Origin: Enterococcus sp. DIV1094
GTDB taxonomy: Bacteria > Bacillota > Bacilli > Lactobacillales > Enterococcaceae
Direction: 5' to 3'
DNA: 64,000 nucleotides
Assembly (NCBI RefSeq): GCF_017316305.2
Contig: NZ_CP147250.1
Location: 2,107,001-2,171,000 of the forward strand
In this document: piece by piece, positions 54,553 through 63,912 of the stretch
How positions within the stretch are numbered: position 1 is the stretch's first letter
How the letters are laid out: the number at the start of each line of letters is the position of its first letter
The notes under the pieces: model-generated
The model's database searches: none
What the model was told of the DNA's origin: nothing
What the model saw: the letters and a program-made list of their open reading frames with translations, nothing else
Made by a program: the position numbers and the translations under genes

Positions 54553-55239
54553 ATGATTGCTGACAACTTGCAGAATATCAAGCAAGACATTCAGGATTCG
54601 TGTGCTCTTGTTCATCGTGACCCGAAAGAAGTTACACTAGTAGCTGTTACAAAATCTGTTGGATCGCCCCAAGCAGAAGAATTGATCACTGCTGGAGTGA
54701 CCCATTGTGCAGAAAATCGTGTCGATAAATTGTTGCAAAAAAAACAAGATTTGCTTAAACATTCTGAAGTAAAGTGGCATTTAATTGGTAATTTACAGCG
54801 CAGAAAGGTAAAATTGATTGTAAATGAAATTGATTACTTTCATGCGTTGGACAGTTTAAAATTGGCAGAAGAGATCCAAAAAAGATTAGAAAAGCAGTTA
54901 GCTTGCTTTGTGGAAGTGAATGTATCTGGTGAAGCCTCTAAGCATGGTATCTCACCAGATGAACTTCTACCTTTCTTAGAATCTTTAGCAGCCTTTCCTG
55001 ATATTCAGATAGTGGGACTTATGACTATGGCCCCTAAGGATGCTTCTGCTGAACAAATTCGTAAAGTGTTTGAAACGCTGAGAGAATTGCGTGATCTTGT
55101 CCAATCAAAAAAATACACACATGCACCATGTACCGAACTAAGCATGGGGATGAGCCAAGATTTTCAGCTTGCAATTGAAGAAGGAGCTACATTTATCCGT
55201 GTAGGAACAGCGCTATTCAAAGACGAGGAGGAAGAATAA
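54553..55239 (+). CDS. ylmE: YggS-family pyridoxal phosphate homeostasis protein
   Basis: 228 residues. The PLP-lysine is in VTLVAVTKSV (Lys near 36), with WHLIGNLQRRKVK, EVNVSGEASKHG and ELSMGMSQDFQLAIEEGAT all conserved. It keeps vitamin B6 pools balanced; no separate catalytic role is established. ATG follows AGGAGGAAGAGC. Stop overlaps sepF start by one base. Confidence 0.96.
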   Translation: MIADNLQNIKQDIQDSCALVHRDPKEVTLVAVTKSVGSPQAEELITAGVTHCAENRVDKLLQKKQDLLKHSEVKWHLIGNLQRRKVKLIVNEIDYFHALDSLKLAEEIQKRLEKQLACFVEVNVSGEASKHGISPDELLPFLESLAAFPDIQIVGLMTMAPKDASAEQIRKVFETLRELRDLVQSKKYTHAPCTELSMGMSQDFQLAIEEGATFIRVGTALFKDEEEE

Positions 55240-55841
55240 TGCCACTTTTAAACAGAGGAGCAATTGCTAATTTTTTCGGATTAGCTGATGAAGAAGAGTA
55301 CGAATACGAAGATTATCCTGAAACACAACAAAAGGTTGCCCCGCAACCAACTAAAACAAAAACACAGTATCAACAACATTCTCCAGCTGTTTCACAGCCG
55401 ATTGAAAAACAACAACGCTCAACTACGACAACTCGTCCTGTTGGTCGTGAGAATGTGCCGACGAACGAAACAAAGAAAGTAATCGAATTACATCAATCTT
55501 CTACAAAAAATACGCAAAAAGAGCAAAGACAAACGAGACCATCCGCGCAACCTAAAACACAATTAGCGGGAAAAATCACAGTGATGGAACCACGTGCTTA
55601 CTCTGAAGCAATGACGATTGCCAAAAGAATCATTGCAGGAGAAGCAACGTTAGTCAACTTTCGGTTAGTAGAAGAAAAACAGGCGAGACGTATCGTGGAC
55701 TTCCTAACTGGGACAGTCTATGCATTAGATGGCGATATTAAACGAGTAGGGGATGAGATTTTCTTATGTACCCCTGCTGGTCTGGAAATCGATAGTTCGA
55801 CGGCTCAATCTTTCGCAGATGGAAGTATGTTTGATCTGTAA
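55239..55841 (+). CDS. sepF: Cell division protein SepF
   Basis: 200 residues. N-terminal amphipathic membrane-binding helix, an acidic patch (DEEEYEYEDYPE), a Gln/Thr-rich linker (about 30-105), then the SepF core with VMEPRAYSEAMTIAKRI and RRIVDFLTGTVYALDGDIKRVG. It bundles FtsZ and tethers it to the membrane. The overlapping start is ATG at 55239. Confidence 0.97.
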   Translation: MPLLNRGAIANFFGLADEEEYEYEDYPETQQKVAPQPTKTKTQYQQHSPAVSQPIEKQQRSTTTTRPVGRENVPTNETKKVIELHQSSTKNTQKEQRQTRPSAQPKTQLAGKITVMEPRAYSEAMTIAKRIIAGEATLVNFRLVEEKQARRIVDFLTGTVYALDGDIKRVGDEIFLCTPAGLEIDSSTAQSFADGSMFDL

Positions 55842-55856
55842 TGAGGAGGAGCAAAC

Positions 55857-56141
55857 ATTTATATTCTTTTTATGTTACTTAATTTAATTTCACGAGCTGC
55901 GTACTTTTATAGCATGATCCTAGTAGTCTACGCGTTATTATCTTGGTTTCCTGGTGGATACCAGTCTAATCTCGGACGTATATTAGCAAAAATCTGTGAA
56001 CCATATATCAGCCTATTTGATCGTTTGCCATTAAGATTTGGACCAATCGATTTTACGATCTTAGCATCGATTGTGATTTTAAATCTGGCCGTGCAAGGAT
56101 TGGCACATATCGTTGACTGGATTTTGATCATGGCTTTTTAA
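55857..56141 (+). CDS. ylmG: YggT family membrane protein (YlmG), possible AUU start
   Basis: Two-helix membrane protein; the core VVYALLSWFPGGYQSNLGRILAKICEPY and FDRLPLRFGPIDFTILASIVIL is the YggT signature, linked to envelope and division. The first in-frame ATG is at 55872 (89 residues), but it lies 21 bases beyond the strong AGGAGGA site (55844-55850). ATT at 55857 is in frame at the ideal six-base distance and would give 94 residues (MYILF...), closer to homologues with a longer N-terminus. AUU starts are rare, so the start needs proof; I list the longer form. Confidence 0.8.
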   Translation: MYILFMLLNLISRAAYFYSMILVVYALLSWFPGGYQSNLGRILAKICEPYISLFDRLPLRFGPIDFTILASIVILNLAVQGLAHIVDWILIMAF

Positions 56142-56174
56142 TGTAGAACAAACAGGGATATAGGAGGGAATCAA

Positions 56175-56957
56175 GTGGATGCGAATGTGTATCAGCATTT
56201 CCGAGTAGATGAACGTTCTTTTATCGACTCTGTCGGAGATTGGATCGAACAGGTCCAGAGTCAGTATGCACCTTATCTGACAGAATTTCTTGATCCGAGA
56301 CAGTGCTACATCTTAGAGACCCTGATTCGCCAAAACAGTGACTTGCGTTTTCAGTTGTATGGTGGATATGAGCAAGCGGAGCGAAAACGTTGCTTGATTT
56401 TCCCAGATTACTATGAACCTGTTGACGATGATTTTGAAATGTCATTATATGAAGTCCATTATCCGAGTAAATTCGCCAATTTAAGTCATGGGAAAATTCT
56501 AGGCACGCTAGTAGGTACTGGAATCAAACGTTCTTACTTCGGTGATATTATTTCAGATGATGAACGATGGCAAGTGTTCATTGCAAATGAAGTCGATCAC
56601 TTTGTCGTTAATCAAGTGACTAAGATCGGAAAAGTAGCTGTTCGCTTAGAGGAAATCAAGTATACAGATATGGTCTTGCCAAAAGATAGTTGGACGCAAG
56701 AAAGAGGAACAGTGACTTCACTTAGACTGGACAGTGTGATCTCGGAAATCTATAATATTTCCAGACAGCGTTCGAAGCAACTGATCGAAGCAGGAAAAGT
56801 AAAAGTCAACTGGACAGAAAATACCAAACCGGACTTTCTACTTGAGTTATTAGACATTGTTTCGATCAGAGGATATGGTAGAATACAAATCCAAGACCTT
56901 GAGGGGAAAACGAAAAAAGACAAGTGCAGGGTGTTGTTTGGTGTATTACGTAAATAA
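56175..56957 (+). CDS. ylmH: YlmH family S4-domain RNA-binding protein
   Basis: 260 residues. N-terminal YlmH domain, FPDYYEPVDDDFEMSLYEVHYPSKF and GTLVGTGIKRSYFGDI, then a C-terminal S4 domain (TSLRLDSVISEIYNISRQRSKQLIEAGKVKVNW). In Bacillus YlmH helps rescue stalled ribosomes. The start is GTG 56175 after TAGGAGGGAATCAA. Confidence 0.95.
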   Translation: MDANVYQHFRVDERSFIDSVGDWIEQVQSQYAPYLTEFLDPRQCYILETLIRQNSDLRFQLYGGYEQAERKRCLIFPDYYEPVDDDFEMSLYEVHYPSKFANLSHGKILGTLVGTGIKRSYFGDIISDDERWQVFIANEVDHFVVNQVTKIGKVAVRLEEIKYTDMVLPKDSWTQERGTVTSLRLDSVISEIYNISRQRSKQLIEAGKVKVNWTENTKPDFLLELLDIVSIRGYGRIQIQDLEGKTKKDKCRVLFGVLRK

Positions 56958-56977
56958 AACAAGAAGGTGGTTTACTC

Positions 56978-57685
56978 ATGGCTTTAACTCCATTAGATAT
57001 TCAAAATAAAACATTCCCAACTAAAATGCGGGGATATAATCAAGACGAAGTAGATGATTTCTTAGATTTAGTTGTTCGTGATTACGAAGAAGTGACACAA
57101 CGAAACCGTGAATTAGAAAAAGCAGTGAAGCATTCAGAGGAAAAACTTGAATACTTCAATGAATTGAAAGATGCCTTGAATCAATCGATCATCGTGGCAC
57201 AAGATACAGCGGACAAAGTAAAAACAAGTGCAAGTAAAGAATCAGAAGTGATCGTTACTTCTGCACAAAACAAAGCGGACGAAATGGTTGCAAATGCTGA
57301 AAAGCGTGCGCACCAATTAACTACAGATGCAGAAGAAAAAGCACGCCGTATCTTGACAGATGCGACTGAAAAAGCAAGACAATTAGCTACAGAAACAGAA
57401 GATTTGAAGAAGAAAACTCGTGTCTTCCATCAACGAATCAGCTTGATGTTAGAGTCACAGCTTGAACAAGTAAAAAGTCCAGAATGGGATGAGATCTTAC
57501 AACCTTTCTCTAGTTATGTAACAGATAGCCATGAAGTAATCAAAGAAGTTTTGGCAAAACAGCTTGACAATGAAAATGAAAGTGATGTACACTCTGAAAC
57601 AGGAGTATACGAGTCTCCAGTGACTGCTTTTGATACTCAAGCAATCGACCTTTCGATCATTCCTGGAGAATACGAAGAAGAGTAG
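56978..57685 (+). CDS. divIVA: Cell division initiation protein DivIVA
   Basis: 235 residues. N-terminal lipid-binding domain (LTPLDIQNKTFPTKMRGYNQDEVDDFLD), then a long coiled coil (about 30-165, with Ala/Glu/Lys heptads) and an acidic C-terminus. It recognises curved membrane at poles and septa. ATG follows AGAAGGTGG. The enterococcal protein is longer than Bacillus DivIVA because of the C-terminal extension. Confidence 0.97.
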   Translation: MALTPLDIQNKTFPTKMRGYNQDEVDDFLDLVVRDYEEVTQRNRELEKAVKHSEEKLEYFNELKDALNQSIIVAQDTADKVKTSASKESEVIVTSAQNKADEMVANAEKRAHQLTTDAEEKARRILTDATEKARQLATETEDLKKKTRVFHQRISLMLESQLEQVKSPEWDEILQPFSSYVTDSHEVIKEVLAKQLDNENESDVHSETGVYESPVTAFDTQAIDLSIIPGEYEEE

Positions 57686-57710
57686 AACAGAAAAGCATTT
57701 TGACATTCTT

Positions 57711-57898
57711 AAAGCGAGCCGATGATAGTGTAAGATTGGTAAGACCCTGCAAAGTGAAAGATCCTCTACTTGATTTATTTCTGAACATCAGTAAGAAATA
57801 GCGGCTGACCTCGTTATCGGTCTTTGAGAGTTACGATCGTAACTAAATTTGGGTGGTACCACGGCATGTTCGTCCCTAGGATGAGCATGCTTTTTTGC
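57711..57898 (+). ncRNA. T-box riboswitch (isoleucine)
   Basis: Contains the T-box sequence TGGGTGGTACCACGG (57850-57864) and a terminator whose stem joins CATGTTCGTCC with GGATGAGCATG before a T6 run (about 57864-57898). AGCCG (57717-57721) and CGGCT (57802-57806) could close stem I. The specifier candidate is ATC (57787-57789) following GAAC, coding Ile, which agrees with the ileS gene behind it. Uncharged tRNA-Ile should favour read-through. Confidence 0.95.
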
Positions 57899-57929
57899 GT
57901 TCTGTAAACTATAGTTAAGGAGTGTTTGT

Positions 57930-60728
57930 ATGAAAATGAAAGAAACCTTGCAACTAGGAAAAACAAGTTTTCCTATGCGTGGGAATTTGCCAAACCGTGA
58001 AGGTGAATGGCAAAAAGAATGGGAAGAAAATCAAATCTATCAACAAAGACAAGCGTTGAATGAAGGCAAACCAAGCTTCATTCTTCATGATGGCCCTCCA
58101 TATGCAAATGGAAATATCCATTTAGGGCATTCGTTAAACAAAATCAGTAAAGATATCATCATCCGTTCAAAATCAATGTCAGGTTTTCGCGCACCATACG
58201 TACCCGGCTGGGATACACATGGTTTGCCGATCGAGCAAGTATTGACGAACAAAGGGATCAAACGAAAAGAAATGACGATGGCAGAATACTTGGAGAAATG
58301 TCGCGAATACGCACTTTCACAAGTAGACAAACAACGTGAAGACTTTAAACGATTAGGAGTAGCTGGGGATTGGGAAAATCCTTATGTGACGTTAGATCCT
58401 TCATATGAAGCTGCGCAGATCCGTGTATTTGGTAAAATGTCTGAAAAAGGTTATATCTATAAAGGATTAAAACCGATTTACTGGTCACCATCTAGTGAGT
58501 CTTCTTTAGCTGAAGCAGAAATTGAATATAAAGATGTCAAATCTCCTTCAATTTATGTTGCTTTCACTGTCAAAGATGGCAAAGATCTTTTAGGTGAAGA
58601 CACTGCATTTGTAATTTGGACAACTACACCATGGACATTACCAGCAAACCAAGGGATTGCTGTAAATCCAACATTTACGTATGTTTTAGTCGAAGCAGAT
58701 GGCCGCAAATTTGTTGTTGCGAAAGATTTATTGGAAACTGTGCAACAAGCTATCGGCTGGGAAGCAGTCAACGTCTTAAAAGAATTCGCTGGACAAGAAA
58801 TGGAATACATGACAGCGACACATCCTTTCTATGATCGTGAATCTTTAGTGATCTTGGGAGATCATGTAACGTTAGATGCCGGTACTGGCTTAGTTCATAC
58901 TGCACCTGGACACGGGGAAGATGACTACATTGCTGGAAATCGCTACAAGTTACCTGTAGTTTCACCAGTTGATTCTAAAGGTGTATTCACAGAGGAAGCA
59001 CCTGGCTTTGAAGGAATCTTTTATGATAAAGCAAATCCAATGATTACTGATTTATTGCAAGAAAAAGGTGCTTTGTTGAAATTGGATTTCTTCACACATA
59101 GTTATCCGCATGACTGGCGTACTAAAAAACCTGTCATTTATCGTGCCACACCACAATGGTTTGCTTCAATCAATGACTTCCGTCAAAACATCCTTGATGA
59201 AGTTGAAAAAGTTGATTGGATCATTCCTTGGGGTAAAACACGTCTTTTTAATATGGTACGTGATCGTGGCGATTGGGTAATCTCACGTCAACGTGCTTGG
59301 GGTGTACCACTACCGATTTTTTACGCTGAAAATGGAGAAGCGATCATTACGCCAGAAACAATTGAACATGTTGCTGAGTTATTTGCGGCCCATGGTTCAA
59401 TCATTTGGTTTGAAAAAGAAGCGAAAGACTTACTTCCAGAAGGCTTTACGCATCCAGGTTCACCTAATGGCGAATTCACCAAAGAAACAGATATCATGGA
59501 TGTTTGGTTCGATTCAGGTTCTTCCCATGAAGCAGTTTTACGTCAACGTCCTGAATTATCTTTCCCGGCAGATATGTACCTTGAAGGTTCCGATCAATAT
59601 CGTGGCTGGTTCAATTCAAGTATTACGACAAGTGTAGCGATCAATGGAGTTGCGCCATATAAATCAGTTCTTTCTCAAGGGTTCACATTAGACGGCGAAG
59701 GTCGGAAAATGAGTAAATCTTTAGGTAATACGATCGTTCCAGATAAAGTAATCAAACAATTCGGTGCGGATATTCTACGTCTATGGGTATCTAGTGTGGA
59801 TTATGAAGCCGATGTTCGTGTATCAATGGATATTTTAGGTCAGGTTGCGGAAGTTTACCGTAAGATCAGAAATACGATGCGCTTCTTATTAGCAAATACG
59901 GATGATTTTGATCCGAAGAAAGATGCAGTGGCGTATGAAGAGCGTCGTTCAGTCGATAAATATATGACAGTTCGTTTAAATCAAGTGATCAAAGAAATCC
60001 GTGAAGAAGGATATGACAAGTATAACTTTATGCAAATCTATCGTACGGTAATGAATTTCTTAACAGTTGATCTATCTTCTTTCTATCTTGATTTTGCCAA
60101 AGATGTGGTTTATATCGAAGCAGAAAATGATTATCAACGTCGTTGCATGCAAACTGTATTCTATGAGACAGCAGTTGCCTTGACTAAATTACTAACGCCG
60201 ATCATTCCTCATACAGCAGAAGAAATCTGGTCATTCTTAAAAGAAGAGGAAGCATATGTTCAATTAAGTGAATTACCAAGCTATGTTGAATATGCGAACC
60301 AAGATGAGTTGTTGGACACATGGACAGCCTTCATGGATTTCCGTGACAAAGTCTTAAAAGCGTTGGAAGAAGCAAGAAATAGTAAATTGATCGGTAAATC
60401 ATTAGAAGCAAAATTAACGATCTATCCGAATCAACAAGTGGCACATTTATTAACAGCAGTTGCTGCTGATATTCCACAATTATTGATCATCTCACCAGAT
60501 TACTTTACGATCATGCCAGAAAATACGGAAGCATCTGAAAATGCTTTAGTCTTTGATGATGTGGCAATCTTAGTCGAAAAAGCAGATGGGGAAACTTGTG
60601 ATCGTTGTCGCCAGATCCGTAAAGATGTTGGTTCCCATGAAAAATTACCACACTTATGCGGACGTTGCGCACAGCTTGTTGAAGAGTTCTATCCAGAAGC
60701 AGTTGCAGAAGGTTTTGAAGAGAAATAA
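57930..60728 (+). CDS. ileS: Isoleucyl-tRNA synthetase
   Basis: 932 residues, class I synthetase. HIGH motif as [10 protein letters not shown] (about 57-66), editing domain (about 190-400), KMSKS loop [11 protein letters not shown] (about 591), anticodon-binding domain and C-terminal zinc finger with four cysteines (CDRC and CGRC). The bacterial (mupirocin-sensitive type) form. ATG follows AAGGAGTGTTTGT; expression is under the T-box. Confidence 0.99.
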   Translation: MKMKETLQLGKTSFPMRGNLPNREGEWQKEWEENQIYQQRQALNEGKPSFILHDGPPYANGNIHLGHSLNKISKDIIIRSKSMSGFRAPYVPGWDTHGLPIEQVLTNKGIKRKEMTMAEYLEKCREYALSQVDKQREDFKRLGVAGDWENPYVTLDPSYEAAQIRVFGKMSEKGYIYKGLKPIYWSPSSESSLAEAEIEYKDVKSPSIYVAFTVKDGKDLLGEDTAFVIWTTTPWTLPANQGIAVNPTFTYVLVEADGRKFVVAKDLLETVQQAIGWEAVNVLKEFAGQEMEYMTATHPFYDRESLVILGDHVTLDAGTGLVHTAPGHGEDDYIAGNRYKLPVVSPVDSKGVFTEEAPGFEGIFYDKANPMITDLLQEKGALLKLDFFTHSYPHDWRTKKPVIYRATPQWFASINDFRQNILDEVEKVDWIIPWGKTRLFNMVRDRGDWVISRQRAWGVPLPIFYAENGEAIITPETIEHVAELFAAHGSIIWFEKEAKDLLPEGFTHPGSPNGEFTKETDIMDVWFDSGSSHEAVLRQRPELSFPADMYLEGSDQYRGWFNSSITTSVAINGVAPYKSVLSQGFTLDGEGRKMSKSLGNTIVPDKVIKQFGADILRLWVSSVDYEADVRVSMDILGQVAEVYRKIRNTMRFLLANTDDFDPKKDAVAYEERRSVDKYMTVRLNQVIKEIREEGYDKYNFMQIYRTVMNFLTVDLSSFYLDFAKDVVYIEAENDYQRRCMQTVFYETAVALTKLLTPIIPHTAEEIWSFLKEEEAYVQLSELPSYVEYANQDELLDTWTAFMDFRDKVLKALEEARNSKLIGKSLEAKLTIYPNQQVAHLLTAVAADIPQLLIISPDYFTIMPENTEASENALVFDDVAILVEKADGETCDRCRQIRKDVGSHEKLPHLCGRCAQLVEEFYPEAVAEGFEEK

Positions 60729-60736
60729 GTCAAAAA

Positions 60737-60763
60737 CGACCAAACACATTTTGTGTTTGGTCG
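60737..60763. terminator. Bidirectional terminator between ileS and zwf
   Basis: 12-bp perfect stem (60737-60748 with 60752-60763), A5 on one side and T6 on the other. Confidence 0.93.
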
Positions 60764-60809
60764 CTTTTTTGTATAAAGATTAAAAGTAGCAGACAAAGTG
60801 GCTGAATGA

Positions 60810-62330
60810 TCAATCCAACTTGCCACGTTCACGGTACCAATGATCAGGCTGCCAAATCCATTCGAAGCCGTCTTTTTCTAAAAGTTCGAAGGCTGCTTGA
60901 GGACCCATGGAACCAGCTTTGTAATTTGGAAAATCTGGTTGTACTTGATCCCAAACTTGACGAATGATATCAACGATATGCCATGATTGTGCAACTTCTT
61001 CCCAATGAGAGAAATTGGTACTATCGCCATTTAACGCATCTAGCATCAGTTTTTCATAGGCTTCTGGACTATTTTCGACCATTTCAGCACTATTACGGTA
61101 TTCTAGTTTGATTGGATCAGTCGCAAAACCTTGGCCGACTTTTTTACCATTCAATGTGAATGAAAAACCTTCTGTTGGTTGGATATAAATCGTCAAGACA
61201 TTCGGTGGTAATGTCGTGTCATTACATGGTTCATCGATCGATGTTTTAAACACATTGACAGGAACTTGTTTAAAGACGATATTGATACGTGTTCCTTTTT
61301 CAGTTAGACGTTTCCCCGTACGTACATAGAAAGGTACACCAGACCAACGGAAATTATCGATCGTGAATTTTCCGGCAACAAATGTTTCAGTTGTCGATTC
61401 TGGATCAACATTATCTTCTTCTCGGTATCCTTTGAACGTTTGATCGTCCAATTGTCCTGCGGCATATTGACCTCGGACAAAGTTTTCTAAAACTTCTTCT
61501 TTTTCATAAACACGAATCGCTTTTAAGGCTTTGATTTTTTCTGAACGAATTTCTTTTTCAGAAAAAGCGACAGGCGGTTCCATTGCTAATAGCGCCAGTA
61601 CTTGGAGAATATGGTTTTGGACCATATCTTTTAATGCACCGCTATGGTCGTAGTATCCCCCACGATCTTCGACACCTAAACTCTCGCCAAAAGTGATTTG
61701 GATATTATCGATATAGCGGTTGTTCCATTGAGACTCAAAAATATTATTGGCAAAGCGGATCGCAGAAATATTTTGGATCATTTCTTTTCCTAAATAATGG
61801 TCGATGCGGAAAATGTCGTCTTCTGGAAAGACTTGACGGATTTTCTCATTTAATTCAAAGGCAGATTGGTAATCAGAACCAAAAGGCTTTTCGATGATCA
61901 ATCGATTGAATCCAGTCTCTGTAACGATTTTCTGAGATTTCAAATGAGAAACGATCGTACCGAAAAATTGGGGAGCCATTGCTAAATAGTACATCCGATT
62001 GCCATTTAAGTGATATTGTTCATCTAAACGATCTGACAATTCTTTCAATGTTTGATAATGAGAAGAATCGTTGACATCATGAGATTGGTAATAAAAATGG
62101 CTAGCAAATCGTTCGGCTTCTTCTGGCGAAGGATTCAATGATGCAATCGTTCCTTTGACTACTTCACGGTAGTGTTCGTCACTCCAAGGGCGGCGTGCTG
62201 TACCGATCACAGCAAAATGTTCACTCAGGTTGCCTTTTTTGTATAAACGAAAAAGCGAAGGATACAATTTACGTTGTGCTAAATCTCCAGTACCGCCAAA
62301 TATAGTAAATAATACGTTTTTTTCATTCAT
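60810..62330 (-). CDS. zwf: Glucose-6-phosphate 1-dehydrogenase
   Basis: 506 residues. N-terminal NADP fold FGGTGDLAQRKLYPSLF, substrate/catalytic motif RIDHYLGKEMIQN (about 177), and EKPFGSD. Makes 6-phosphogluconolactone and NADPH, entry to the pentose phosphate path. ATG at 62330 follows AAGGAGATTACGCAAATA. It is 17 bp downstream of the mntR-type gene, so the two may be co-transcribed. Confidence 0.99.
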   Translation of the reverse strand: MNEKNVLFTIFGGTGDLAQRKLYPSLFRLYKKGNLSEHFAVIGTARRPWSDEHYREVVKGTIASLNPSPEEAERFASHFYYQSHDVNDSSHYQTLKELSDRLDEQYHLNGNRMYYLAMAPQFFGTIVSHLKSQKIVTETGFNRLIIEKPFGSDYQSAFELNEKIRQVFPEDDIFRIDHYLGKEMIQNISAIRFANNIFESQWNNRYIDNIQITFGESLGVEDRGGYYDHSGALKDMVQNHILQVLALLAMEPPVAFSEKEIRSEKIKALKAIRVYEKEEVLENFVRGQYAAGQLDDQTFKGYREEDNVDPESTTETFVAGKFTIDNFRWSGVPFYVRTGKRLTEKGTRINIVFKQVPVNVFKTSIDEPCNDTTLPPNVLTIYIQPTEGFSFTLNGKKVGQGFATDPIKLEYRNSAEMVENSPEAYEKLMLDALNGDSTNFSHWEEVAQSWHIVDIIRQVWDQVQPDFPNYKAGSMGPQAAFELLEKDGFEWIWQPDHWYRERGKLD

Positions 62331-62347
62331 TATTTGCGTAATCTCCT

Positions 62348-62995
62348 TTACAGTTTGTCGACAAAAATTGTACTGGCGGCTTTAAAGCTGACAGGAATTT
62401 TTTTGGTTTTATTTTGGATAGTGATTGGCCCTTCATAAGCGGCTACATCAGTTATTTCATAAGTTTCATCAATGTTGACATCAATTGTCACTAAATAGTC
62501 TAACAATTCTTTTTCATCAAGGACACGTGCGATCCGTATTTTTGTACCGACGGGGTATGATTCAAGTGTTTGTCGACGCTCTTCATGAACAACTTGTTCC
62601 TTCTCAGGGATAATCCCCCCATGAGGACAATGTTTAGGATGATTTAAATAACTTTCTAAATGATCCGCAAGCTGTTCAGAAGTCACATGTTCTAATACTT
62701 CTGCATCATCATGTACCTCATTCCAGTTGTAATCTAAATGCTCGACTAAAAAAACTTCCCATAGTCGATGTTTACGTATCAGACTGCTTGCTTTTATCAG
62801 CCCGCTGTCAGTTAATTGTACACCTTGATAAGGAGAGTGTTCGACTAATTTTTCTTTTACGAGTTTAGAAATCATTTCGCTTACTGAAGCAGGGGACACT
62901 GCTAGGCTAGAAACGATTTGTTTATTGTTGACTTTAGTTGTGTCACCGCCTAATTCCAGAATGATTTTTAAATAATCTTCTCGGTTTGGTGTCAT
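62348..62995 (-). CDS. mntR: DtxR/MntR family metal-dependent regulator
   Basis: 215 residues: winged helix (NREDYLKIILEL...NKQIVSSLAVSPASVSEMISKLV), dimerisation and metal-binding domain with EHVTSEQLADHLESYLNHPKHCPHG, and a C-terminal SH3-like (FeoA) domain (about 145-215). The length with FeoA domain matches ScaR/EfaR-type manganese regulators of streptococci and enterococci. ATG 62995 follows GAAAGGATGATCGC. Its targets (Mn transporters) are not in the window. Confidence 0.92.
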   Translation of the reverse strand: MTPNREDYLKIILELGGDTTKVNNKQIVSSLAVSPASVSEMISKLVKEKLVEHSPYQGVQLTDSGLIKASSLIRKHRLWEVFLVEHLDYNWNEVHDDAEVLEHVTSEQLADHLESYLNHPKHCPHGGIIPEKEQVVHEERRQTLESYPVGTKIRIARVLDEKELLDYLVTIDVNIDETYEITDVAAYEGPITIQNKTKKIPVSFKAASTIFVDKL

Positions 62996-63262
62996 ATGCG
63001 ATCATCCTTTCATGGTAAGAAACCATCACTTGTAAGTGTAACAAAAAAAACACGAATTGACTATTTTATGAGAAAAAAAGTAAGAGCAAATCGAATGATT
63101 TTTTTCAGTGATAGTAGCCAATCGATTTCCTATAATTCTAAGGTTTTGTGTGAGGTCATAGATCTAAAAATAAAGCATTCAGCGAACGATTTCTTTTCTC
63201 CCATCATAGCATAATCTGATGGGTGATTGTTATCATAAGGAAGTTCTATAAAGGAAACTTGC
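62996..63262. other. Gap upstream of mntR-type gene
   Basis: AT-rich, no gene that I accept. It should hold the minus-strand promoter for mntR-zwf; a weak -10 (TATGAT on the minus strand near 63207) is the best I find. CACTTACAAGTG at about 63029-63040 is a short palindrome close to the start of mntR and may be an operator. Confidence 0.3.
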
Positions 63263-63319
63263 AAAACAAGACAAATGGTTTAGAAAATGGGGGAGTTTCT
63301 AAATCATTTGTCTTGTTTT
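63263..63319. terminator. Strong bidirectional terminator after DUF4828 gene
   Basis: 24-bp stem (63263-63286 with 63296-63319) with one G-U pair, 9-base G-rich loop, T5 on the plus strand and a T-rich run on the minus strand. It should end minus-strand transcription from the DUF4828 gene. Confidence 0.9.
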
Positions 63320-63396
63320 TATAGTGGAAAAGAAATGCGATTATCTACTGAAGGGATAGAGGGAGAGCGAGCGTCGTATTCAGTCAGCCAGTCTAA

Positions 63397-63741
63397 TTAT
63401 GATTTTTTTGATAACAAGTAAGCTGAATCATTTGCTTCATCGTACAGTAACATATCATTGTAAGAAAAGGTCAGATAAAAGCCATACTGGTCTCTAACGA
63501 TCAGTTTTTCAGAGGTAACTTCGACTAACAGCGTACCTAAAGAACGGTCATCAAGCCAAAAAGAATAGTCAGAAGTAATGGTTAATTCATGGTATGTTTG
63601 ATTTTTATCAACGAATGACCAAGCCCCACAGTATTTAGTCAGGTCATCGACGTGTGCTTCTTTTATTTTACGATCAAGTACTTTTTTCCCAGCAAGTGTC
63701 GCGACACCGGCAAGCAGGAAATAGAGGATTCTTTTTTTCAT
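63397..63741 (-). CDS. DUF4828 domain protein
   Basis: 114 residues. N-terminal membrane helix or signal anchor (KKRILYFLLAGVATLAGKKV), then a small beta-rich domain (YCGAWSFVDKNQTYHELTITSDYSFWLDDRSLG, DQYGFYLTF, LYDEAND) that fits DUF4828 of lactic acid bacteria. Function unknown; the second part looks lipocalin-like in strand pattern. ATG 63741 follows AAAGGAGTGGTCAC. Confidence 0.82.
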   Translation of the reverse strand: MKKRILYFLLAGVATLAGKKVLDRKIKEAHVDDLTKYCGAWSFVDKNQTYHELTITSDYSFWLDDRSLGTLLVEVTSEKLIVRDQYGFYLTFSYNDMLLYDEANDSAYLLSKKS

Positions 63742-63912
63742 GTGACCACTCCTTTGTCTTTACGTATATTGGAAGCATATTTTGCCTGTTGCTCCTTTTC
63801 TTATATTTTACTAAAGAAAGTGAATGATTTCTCTAAGACTTTCGACTGGTTTTTTAAGTGTTTTTAGCAAAATTATGGTAGGATACAGTAGTAGGGAGAC
63901 AGGTGATGAATA

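Noticed and set aside
57700..57728. TTGACA-17-TGATAG as promoter of ileS
   Set aside because: A start near 57735 would cut off the 5' half of the T-box stem I, and the -10 match is poor; the promoter is more likely upstream or the leader is read through from divIVA.
62996..63214. Plus-strand frame of 72 codons beside the mntR-type gene
   Set aside because: Starts at the mntR start codon on the opposite strand, lacks a ribosome site, is low complexity and occupies the expected mntR promoter.
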